Origin: Solen grandis
Taxonomy: Eukaryota > Mollusca > Bivalvia > Adapedonta > Solenidae
Length of the DNA stretch: 64,000 bases
Reading direction: 5' to 3'
Assembly (NCBI GenBank): GCA_021229015.1
Contig: CM037789.1
Coordinates: 27,162,353-27,226,352, forward strand
Position numbers and translations under genes: made by a program. The notes below the pieces were generated by a model. It was given only the letters and a program-made list of their open reading frames with translations. It was not told the DNA's origin and did not search any database. Shown piece by piece: positions 28,001-40,000 of this stretch. Position 1 is the stretch's first letter. The number at the start of each line of letters is the position of its first letter.

Positions 28001-31000
28001 AATTTTTAATGCATTTTTAAGTATTTTAAATGACATCATGTATTCTCACATTTAACAGAGGCTGAGGTCCAGAAAGATTTGAGGAGTCAGCTCAAGAAGG
28101 AAGTGTAAGTCTAAAATCTCTTATCTCCTTGAAGACATCATGTATGTTAACAATATGTTAACTGTATGTGAACTATATGCAAACTGTATGTTAACTGTAT
28201 GTGAACTATATGCAAGCAAACTGTATGTTAACTGTATGCAAACTGTATGTTAACTATGTCTGTGTCACCTCTATGTAAATTTCTACATGTTTTGGGTCAG
28301 GGTTTGGGTTTGTTGGTAACAGTGGACTGGCTTATCAGTTATGGAATATAGGATTATTGGTAGAGTTAAATAAATCTTTGAAGCAGCATGTAACCATATT
28401 GCTCAGAATAGCATGGAGTAGGTATTGGTATGGATAGACAAACTGGAAGTTAGACAGGTAAGTTTTTGAGAAAACTGATATAATGGGCAAGTTTGGAAAG
28501 GAACAAATTGTCTTGCAAATTTGAAATGACAAGTGAATCCGCTCTTGGAATTGACAATGGAAAACTGGATGGAAACAGTCAGTGCTGTGGTCCAGTAAAA
28601 TTGTATGGTCAGTAATATGACTATCCTTGCATGACAACTGCTGTAATTAGGACATTTAACATCAAGAATGGCTGTAGAGTAGTTATAAACATTTCATGAA
28701 TGTTCTGTTTGTTTTTGTGTTGTTACCTTTGTGTTGTTAAAGTTTACATAGTAGGCATGTGTTTTCAATAAAAAGCTCTAAAGAATTAAAAGCATGTAAA
28801 GCCTTTTAAAAGACAAAAGCTTTTTTCTGTTATATATTTAATAAATAAATGAATGCCTAAAATATGATTAAATTTATACTAAATTTATCTAATTGTTTTG
28901 GTAGATCAGAGAATTTAACATTCATATTTCAGGAAGTAATGATAACAAAGGGTTATTACAAAATGAAGATTTTTTACGCCTTAATGTCACCTAATTTTCA
29001 GAATTTTACAAACTTTAGAAAGCCTTTTTACAGATTTTGAAATTTTCACAGGGAGATTTGGGGTCCAGCCAGGGAGATTTTACGACATATATCGAAGAGA
29101 CGTTCTTAATAAAAAAAAAAAAAAAAAAAAAAAAAAACATTTATTACCCCTTATTAATTTATTAATTTATATGTAAAAAAAATATGAAATTTATTAATAA
29201 ATCTAATTCAAATAGAAACTTAACTTTCCACAAGCACTGTTTTACATTAAATGCAACACTAACTTATAACAAATTGGAGAACATGCCATTTACATTAAAC
29301 ACATTTAAATTGATATACAGTATCTTTGATTTATTAAATGATTTCTGATCATAAGGTTTTAATTAATGGGGATGAATAAAGATAAAAAGTTAGATCATAT
29401 TTAATAATACTTTCACCTTCCGTCTGTGTATTCTTTTTTTCTGAATTGCTTTTAGCTAAAATATTATTTAGCTTAAAATATTTATCATGTACGGTATGGT
29501 GGTATGAAGTGGTTACCCAACTCTTCCAATCATGACATCTCATTACAGTAAATTACTCAGCAGACGATATCCCATGTTTATCAAGTCATTTTCGGTGTGA
29601 AAATTGCAATTCATTTGCAATTTATCGCTAGCTGAGGTGTACTTTCTATGATGTGTCAATATGATGAGTTTTGTTAAGATTTAAATGATTGGTAAACAGT
29701 TGATCTAATTATCATTTATTGTTTACACTTCCGGTAAGTAAGGATTAGCTATTCTCCGGTACCTTTTTTATCCATGATAAGATTTACGTCTTTATTACAG
29801 TGTATACCATCCAAACCTTCCTCATTCTAGCTTTAGTATTGCCTTGATAGCTGCTAATTACCCGACGATAATTGTTTCAACTGATAAGAATGTCCAATCT
29901 GCTACCTGTCTGAATTATGCAATTTAATTGGATAAGGACGATCACACATTGCTTGTGGCTGTACAGCACACTGGTCAGGATTGATACTAACACATGTTCT
30001 TACGTAATCTTCCTAATGCTGTATCATAGCTCGGTAATAAAATGGATTATACTGAGTTCAAAGAGAAACCAGTTTGATTTAAGTCAGACCGGGATATTTT
30101 CACCTCCCGGCGGGAGATCGGGAGACAAGTCGAAATCCCGGGAGATTTAATCTCCCGCCGGGAGATATGGCATGTATGTTTTTAACACCATCCATTTGAA
30201 TAATGAAAAACAAAAACAAAAAAACATTTGAATTATATATAAATAATCATAAAAGTTATTCTTAATAACCCTTTGTCTCTTTGTTTTGACTGCTTTTTTA
30301 TATGGATAAGGATATATTTAGTTATATAATGTGCATGTTTTTGTTTTATTAACACCTTTATAGGAAAACAAAAGTAGGTTTTAAGAAAACAGTGGAACAA
30401 AAGGATTTCAGGGACAACCTACAGACACGTGTGTAAGTGTACATTGTATGCCCAAGAAATTGTGAAATATATTCTGTATTCTGAAAGTTTTTCCTCTGTA
30501 AAATATGTATCTCTTTCCCAGAAGTTTCTTGTATTTTCGTATGTATTCTGTATTTCTGTGTATTCTCCTCAGACCATCTCATCCAATTACTGCTGCACCC
30601 TTACCCCTAATGTTTTTTAAATTGGTTGCCATGGAAATATTTTTGAGAGGGTTTACCCATGTATCTTAAAGTCTTGTTTGACTGTCCCAAGAAAAAACTT
30701 TTGAGCTGGATAACCCCATGTATCAGTAAGTCTTGTTTGACTCTCCCAAGAAAAAACTTTTGAGCTGGATTACCCCATGTACATGTATCAGTAAGTCTTG
30801 TTTGACTCTCCCAAGAAAAAACTTTTGAGCTGGCTTACCCCAAGTATCAGTAAGTCTTGTTTGACTGTCCCAAGTTTATCCAGTTATTCTCCCCCCTGAT
30901 GTTGCCTTGATGAATCAGTCTCATTTCCTGTTTTCTCCCTCCCTTTTCTGTCTGAGAGTTTACATATTGCCTATTTTCTTTTCTCTCTGTAAATTCCATA

Positions 31001-34000
31001 TAAATATTTCCTACCAATTCTATTCCTTTTATTTATCTATGATATTTATATACCGGTACTTTTATTTTCAACTTGTTCCATAATATTTAAAGTAATGATG
31101 CATATATTTATCATAACAGTTGGAATTTAAAAAATGCTATTTTGATTTATTTCAACTCTTATCTTTTTGTTTAGATTTGCATGACAGTATGCATGTATGA
31201 AAAAGCATGTTGCATATAGTATTCAGATAACTTTTAAGTAATATTGCAAGTTTCTAATTCAAGATAATTGGCTTATTTTGAACCATTATTTTCCCATTAA
31301 GGGAAAGTTTTAGTTATCGCTTTTGTATGATTTATTTTAACTCTTAATACTTTTGAGCTTCAAACATTGTTTGTATATTGTTTTATACAGAAAATGTTCA
31401 AAGACTTGATACTTTCTAAGCTGCTGCGTTTTGTATTGATATTTTTCAATTATGCTTTGCATGTGTAGAAAAACAAAGGAAGGCGTAACCACGGAAGCTG
31501 CCCAAGTTGATTTCAGGGAAAATCTCAAACGCTCAGTGTAAGTTTATATCATATACTCGTATACCCAGTATATATTCATATCATTCACTCATATAATAAT
31601 ATCATTTTATTCATAATACACATCTAGCTGGTATGTCAAAGATTACATTTATACCCTTTCAAATTGTCAAGGGGTTTCTGAAAAGTAAATAAAAGGATTT
31701 GACTTTATCAGAGAACACACCTGTGAGAAACACCTGTACCTTCATGATCAGACCTACTTACTCCTATTATTTTTAATTAAACACCAGCATTTACTCTTAA
31801 TTAGGCAAAAATTTCAACCAGATAAAAAAAGCTGAGAAAATGTATCTTGATAAAAGACTGAAGAGTCAGTTATCAGCTATTTGATATTCTTATACTCTGG
31901 AGCACTAGTCCTGTTTTGTATTTATTGATATTTACCTTTATCCTTACCTCTAAGTTATATATATTTATGCATCAATGGGTACTTATATTTAATATATTAT
32001 TTCAGTACTTAGCTAGAACAAATCAGTAATCTCTGAGGGCACATACCTAATGATACACCTTACTCACAAGATAAGCAAAGTATATGGAAGTCTCTTACAT
32101 ATTCATGAATAATTATACAAAATATCTCATTTGTATATATCTATGAATATTCATCAGACAAACATATTTGCATGTATGTACCTGTAAATATTAATTTAGT
32201 TCTGTTACCACTTTTGTTGCGCAGGCAAACTAAAGTTGGTGTTAAACATGATGCTGAACAGAAGGACTTCAGAAATACACTTGTAAATGCAGTGTAAGTG
32301 ACAGCCCCATCATGTATCATGGCCTTGACCTTATTTCACTGAATGATCTGTAAATTAAAATATACAACTCTGCATTGATATTATTGTTATTTTAGATTAA
32401 AAAAACCTTTTTTTTTGATGCATCTTGCATTCTTTAATCATATTTTTCGTAAAGAAAGTAAAATTAGAAAATTTATTAGTGTGTAATTATCTTAAATGAA
32501 GTATGTAAGATAAGAACATTAGTGTATTTTGATAATAAATTGTTAATTGATAAAATTTCACAGGGAACATTTGAGATCATACAAGAAAACTGATTGGTAA
32601 AAATAAATATCACTAGCGTGAAACCTGTCCCGTTTTCCAGTTACAACAAAACCAAAAGTTGACATTTCTTTCCCAGAATATCATCGACCTTATCCATGTC
32701 CTGTGTATTATTCATCTTAAAACCTTTGAAATTGTTTGGGCTCCCAATATTTAGAATGGAAATGTATCACATTTAACATATGTATATCATATCAGAGACC
32801 TTGAAAAAGACCCTAATTACACCTTCTCTTTGTGACTTGCTTGAACGATTTAGTGACTGCATTGGTCTCTTATCTCATGTTCTTCCATTGGTTGCATGAT
32901 ATACAAACAAGTACTTGTGTGAGCATCTTTTCAGCATGTTTGTTTTCTCAAATTGCATGTGCAGTGAAACCAAGGTTGGACAGCGTTTTTCTGCTGAGCA
33001 AGTGGATTACCGTGAATCGCTTCAGACGAAGGTTGAGACAAAAGTTGGAACAACCTTCAAAGCGGAGCAGGTGGACTATAGAGACAGTCTCCAAACTAAG
33101 GTTCAAACTAAAGTGGGGCAAACCTTTGAGACTCTCCAAGTGGATTATAGAGACAGTCTCCAAACTAAGGTTCAAACTAAATTGGGACAAACTTTCGAGA
33201 CTGCCCAAGTTGACTATAGGGATGTCATTGCTTCTAAAGTGTGAGTTTTTGGCCTATCGATTACTGGATACAGCTGGTATTTTTAAAAAAAATTCTGAAT
33301 CAATTTTATTCCAAATCTACCGCTCCTCCTAGCATTGGAAATAAGTATCCTATAGGAAAATTAACGCAAAATAAAAGTTCCATGTCTTTAATGAATATAA
33401 GATAAGGAACCTCCTTTCTTTTAATATTTACTGTAGTATTTGAATGTATACGTATAATTATAAGGATTGAAATTTTGATGTTGTACAGGCAAACCTTGAT
33501 CTGATCTTAAACACACTAAACATTCCTTACATGTTACGCTAGTTTGGTGTAAGAACAAGCGATCCCCTCTATGTAGATGAGCTGAAATAAATACTGACAA
33601 ATCAGTTAGTTAAGACCATGCTGCAAAAAGATCTTGAAATGAAGATACAAGACTGGTCGTTTGATTTATTTGCATGTGTTTCTGTTTTTGCATGTTTAGA
33701 GAAACCAAAGTTGGCGTGACATATGAATCTGAACAGGTTGACTACACAGGAGTTCTAAGAAACAAAGTGTAAGTAGCTAAATTACAAGATGTTTGACTCA
33801 GGGCTAAAGGTGTGGGGGTCTTTTAACATGAAGAAAATTGCCTTGTTGTGATATGATGATACCATATCTATGGTATGGTCCTGCAATGTGGTTCTACTGT
33901 GTCTATATTCAATACTCAGTCAACAAGCAATTCAGTTATTGTTAAGGGTCATAGCAATCAAAGAAACTAAACAACAAAATCTTATTCTTTTATCCTGTTT

Positions 34001-37000
34001 ACATTTCTTCTGACAGTCCTTGTGAAATATTGCAGAATATGTACATATCATTCTCAGTTTATTGAAAAAGATAATGTGATGAAAAAAGATGGTGACTTTT
34101 GTGTTGTATCAAATATATCTGTCAGGTTTTATAGGTTTTCACATTGATGACTTTCAGGTCTAAAAAAAGAGTGTAAGTTTTCATACAAGTGAATGAAAGG
34201 CATGGCAATATATATAGGTCTGTCATATATTTTCTGTTATCTGTTTCAATACTTATGTTAAGGAATATAATTATGCTAGATAAACATTTATCTCTCATTT
34301 CTGGGGAATTAAATTGTGGTGGTGAAACTGAATGAGGGTTACTCTATAGATTAGATATATATATATATATATTCATATGCATTAGCATGAGCTAAACTTT
34401 TTATCTAAGTATATTGAATATATTTTATTCAGATATTAAGGAACAGTAACTCTTGCATGACTAAAACATGTGCATGGATTGCATGATAAATTTCTCCCTT
34501 TTTGCATCTTCTCTACACAGGGAAACCAAAGTTGGTACTCAGTATGATTCTCCTCAGCTTGATTTTACGCATGTGCTCAGACCCAAACTTGGGGAAGAGT
34601 GAGTATAATGAGTAATCAGGAAAATGTTTGTTTGCTGAGCTTCAAAAGTTTTAAGTGTTTCAAGAGTTTTAGACCATTAAGAAGTTTTTAATTTGCAAAA
34701 TTGAGGTGACCAAATGGACATAATTACTAGTTTGATATCAAGAAGTTACCAAATAGATAGATTCACAAAGGGAAGATGGCCTAAGTTAAAATCATTTCCT
34801 TTAACCTAGGTTAAAACTGTCCCCTTTTTATGTCCCATTTTACAAAAAGCTCAATACTTTGTACAAATATTGAGTCAATTTGTTGTAGCATATACGGTAA
34901 ATTGGCTTCAGTGATGGCTCTAGTTAAATCATTTCCTAAATATCTTGACTGGCAAAGCAACAAACACTTTCTTCAAGAATGATTTTACTAGATTAACCTA
35001 TAAAATTGTTATTATAATACTCATTGCATTTCTGTTGTTTTTTAAATGATTTAAGAATATCCATTTGCTTACTTATTTTGAACAAAAGCTTACATTACTG
35101 TTGGTAGTTTGCATGGTTTAAAGCTTAGACAAGTAATAATGAATCAGTTTTGATTGATTTTAAAAAATGTTTGAAATGCTTTGCCATGCTTAATGTTGTT
35201 TTTATTAACTTAAGAGTTAAAGGACTGCAGTCTAAGGCATTAAGGCAAGGATAAATGTACATTTAAACATGAGGGTATTTCACCTGAATATGATCCTGTC
35301 TGCAGGACATTCGCTGAGGAAGTTGTTGCTTTGGATCAAGATGAAGAAAAACAACCAGAATTTGACGTCGTCGAAACTTCCTTTACTCTTGAGCAACAGG
35401 CGTTCGTTGCTCCCAGATTTGTCTTGAAATGTGATGATGTGAAAGTCAGGGAAGGCAAACCTGCAGAATTTGTTGTCAAAGCAACAGGAGATCCGTTGCC
35501 AAGGATAACCTGGTTCCATGACACTGAACCAATAGAACATGGAGAAATCTATAGAATAAGGTGTGAACTCCAGATCTGCTTCTTTATCATCAACGGAAAA
35601 GTCAAACTCTTCACAACTAACATGCTTCCATTAAACAGGGAATTTTACATGGAAGAATGTTGTAGCAAATAAGATATTTATATAATAGAATCTTGTCTAT
35701 GATTATGAAAATGGCCCCATATCCAACAAAGACTTAAAAGACAAGCTATTTATTTTGAATTCCCCTTCTCTGATATTGTGCCTAGCATAATGAAAGACAG
35801 TTTAACTCTGAAACTAACTTGGACTCTTGAAACACTAACAAGTTATTAATAATGCAAGACCAGACCTGTGTCAAAATTGAGTATGTGCTTATTTTGAGAC
35901 TTATCAACTTGCAGGGAACCAGAAGAAGGGGAGAGCACTCTCCTGCTCCCAGAAGCATTCCCAGAAGACACTGGTGTTTACACTGCCAAGGCTGTTAGTG
36001 AAGCAGGCGAAGCTGAAACCAGCGCAACACTTGACGTTACTGGTACATATAGACTATACAATCATCATAAAGTGTTCATTTACTTTGATTTTCATAAGAG
36101 TTTTCTCTGTGTAAATGAAGATAAGATATAATTTTTGTATACATATGTGATGCATAGACATCACAATAATAGACACAAACATGTTAAATGTAAACTTCAC
36201 TTTCACACATTGTAAGATATGCCTTGCTATTTTAAATCTTTGTACTGTGGAAAATAGGTTAAAACTTTGGTTATTTATTGATAGCTTTTGTTTTAAAATG
36301 ATTATCTTTAGGATCTGAATAGGATATGTGTTGTATGTTTGCTATGGTGTTCTGTTATCAAGGTCTTACACTAGTAAGGAATTCAATTTGATAAATTATA
36401 AATGATTGAAATGGTGTTTTTATGAAAATTGTCATGAATTTGTAGCTCAGCAATATTTTAATTTTTTTATTAATGGCAATCTCTGAACCAGTTTCTTAGC
36501 ACTTAAAATTTCTTCTGATATTGTGTTTAACTGAAACTGAATAGATGGTAGTGTGTCTCATAATGAAAAGCGTTTATATAAGTATCTTGTCACCACGGTA
36601 ACTCTTACAGAACTTATTGACGAAGCTGAACAGATTGATTTCCGTGCCGCCCTCAAGAAGCCTGTGTAAGTTTTGTATAAATTTTGAGTCATATTTGATA
36701 CCCAGAGTATTAATGTGTTTGTTTTTCAATTCTTCAGTGGAACCCGAGGCCCCAGAAGAGTAAGCTTATCTCTCTTATTATATGCATATGTGATGAAAGT
36801 GTGATATATGATTTGTTTTGGAATGCTCCTTATATATTGGCAGTTGGATCTCTGTTTTCAAACATGTTTATGCAAATCAAGACCTTTATTGTCGACAAAC
36901 CTTTGGTCCCAATTTTGTTCCTATATATGTCAATATAAAATACAATCCCTTTCTGGTTTAGTTTATTACAGTAGGTCAAGGCGACTTTGAAAAACAGAGA

Positions 37001-40000
37001 TCCAACTGTATATATATTGTTTGAAACCCAATTTAAATAAAAAATATTTATTTTGGAATGCTTCTTATGTATTTATGAAAGAAACCCCGATTATTTAAAG
37101 ATATCATTGGTTTTGTTTGCAGAGTGTACATATAAAAGCTAAACTTTTAATCATTTAATATTCTCAACATTATGTTTTGGCATGTGATGTATATGTCCCT
37201 TGTTATTTATGCTACTGAGTGGATTTAAAATAAGGCAGCATGCCATTATATTTCTATGGATGTTTTGCTATATTTTCAAAAGCTTAGTTTAAGCTAGTTT
37301 TGATTCCTTTACATCTTGTTTAATATTCTTAGGTAAGAATGGTGATGTCCCTAAATTTTCAAAAAATTAAGATTTTACAAATAAAGGCTTCAGAACAATT
37401 CATTCACTTAACTTTGCTATAAATCAAGATAAAGAAAATAAGAATCACAAAGTACAACTATAAAGTTTGCTTCAGTAATTTCTCTGATTTTTCTTTTGAA
37501 TGTAAAACACGGAGAAAGCTAGATATAAATGCATCTTTATTCTTGACTTAATGTTTTAAATTATAACATAAATTATAACATTATGAAAAACATTCATCAA
37601 AGGGTTTTTAAATTCCTTATTACAGGGAATTGAACTCCAAAACTTCAGTTCCTTTGTCAATTGATACTACCTCTCAACCCGGACACCTTCTACAAAAGTT
37701 TGCTTTTCAAACCAAAAAAAAACAACTTAAGTCAGAGAAAGTTCTATTGCTAGAATTATTTTTAGAAGCTAGATTTGTTCATCTATTTTCAAGTTTTATA
37801 TTTGTATTTCTGAATTATACTTTTGCATGTCACCCCAGTAATTCCTATTTTTTATATCAGCTTATATGCATTGGATTGTTCTAAATTAAGCATGAAAATT
37901 AACCAATAAGAGTTTTTGAAATAAGACAGACTATGATTACAATGAGCAATGGAAATGATTGAGAATGCATGATACTAAAGTGTGTACCCCTCGTGTGTAA
38001 CAGGCAAACAAAGGTTGGTGTCAAGCATGATATGGAACAGTTAGACTTTAGGTCCTTCCTTAAACCAGCTGCTCAAAAGTCTAAGTAAGTTTTGAAATGC
38101 ATTTTAACAAATAAGTCAATGTTTAATCTTTGTTTAAAAAGTCTGTGTACATGAAGATGGATTTTTTAACTGTAAATTAACTTATTGACACAGCGGTTAT
38201 GGATAGTATTTGTTTAATCTTAATGATTAAATAAGCTGTAAGCAAATACCGCCAAGGTATCTTAAAATAAAGTTTTATGATTTACTGCAAAAAATAAAAT
38301 GTGTCATTTATTTTGCAATGGATGTAGTCAACAGTACTACTAAGACATTAGCTTATCTGAACATACAGCAGTATGTGATAAAATGTTATTGTTGCTTTTA
38401 AAACAGGAAATTTGAGGCTGATGTTACTGAAACCGTTGAATTTGTCACTGAGGCTCAAATCGAGGAAGAAGAAAAACCAGTTGAAGAGGTTTCTGAAGAA
38501 ATCATTGCCACATTTGAGGCTCCAGAAGAGGCATCAGTTGATGTTACTCTGGACGCTGGTGCTCCAGTTGAGGCTGACTTTGTTATACCAACTACTGATG
38601 AAGCTGCTGCTGACTTTGAGGTAGGTGGAGCCATGTTACCGTGCTGTGTTTCTGATTGGTTAATTTTGACAAAGTCATTGTGACATTGTTTATATTGGAT
38701 GATTTTCATCTCATTTTTTCAAAATAAGGAGAATTTATTTTTTTTTTTAAACTGGTATAAGTATTTTTATAGTCAAAGTAGTCATTTATTTGAATATAAA
38801 TTGACAATAACATCAACATATTAAGTACATTATATAAAAAAATCTTATTTTTCATTCCATCCCTCTGCTGAAAAAGCTATGATAAATGTTTCTTTAAACC
38901 TGTAGACCATTTTTTCAAAGGGTTTAAAAAGAAAAGCAATGTGTTTGGTTCATGGTCATTGCTTGATGCTGATAGACTGAGATTAGATTTGCACATAACA
39001 AAACACACAACTTTGTCTCTAGTTAGTGTTGAACAATTGATTTGACTTATTTTGAAACACAAAGGCACTGGTCTAAATATAACATAGTTTTTAAAGAATA
39101 CAATTTTTTAAAATGGTTTGATTGCAGAAGCACCAGATATTTATTGCTTTATTTAGGTATTTTTAAAGATTGTGGGTCTCACTGCAAACTAATTAATTTA
39201 ATTACTCGGAGTATTTGTCTGCTTGCTTAATTGTCAAGATGGTTTACAAGTGGTTAGGAGAAGAGTGTCACTTAACAAATTTGCACTTTCAACATTTCAT
39301 TTTGTCATGGATAACACATTCAATAACTTCTTTATTGATACCTTTACTAGCAATACCTTATATAATCTTATTGTAACATTATCAATAATTTGCCATTATT
39401 CATTGATTAACTAAATTTCTGTATATATTTGAAGTATATTTTATTTGAAATGCCAGCTGTTTGTCATTGGCTCTTAAAATTTCTTTATATTACCCCTCCT
39501 ATCCCTTTTAATCACATATATTTATAAATATATGTTCCATAATTCAATGTTGTACTGTATAATGCATGAATGTGAAATTCTTGACATTTTATTTTAATAG
39601 TTGAACATGAGGCAATGTTGGTCCAATTTGTGAAAATTTCAAAAGCCTACAAGTATGGGTTTCTCTCATATTCTGTACACTTATTTCTAAACACTTTCAT
39701 TAGCAGTTGAACTGAATCTGACATTGCCACATTGTTCCATTTAATATATTTATTATTTCAAACCTATTTCAAATGTTGCACAACTGCTTCAACGCCCTTC
39801 CAATGCACAAATCAGTATCAGCATATGCATATCCAATTGTTTCACTTCTGTCCAATGTAATGGTCCCTTGATTAGGATTATTTTGTCAGTCCAACCTGAC
39901 TTGCCTATTGCTGTGAGGCATCATTGTCAGCATTAAGTTACAAATGACTGACAAACTGTTGGTAGGGGACACTAAACTGAAGCAAACAAACAAAACCCTT

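Noticed and set aside
37627..37884. 84-codon frame after TTACAG at 37626, considered as another array unit
   Set aside because: No x-T-K-x-G or D-F/Y-R-x-x-L pattern, no donor at the expected 69 bp, and hydrophobic intron-like sequence downstream.
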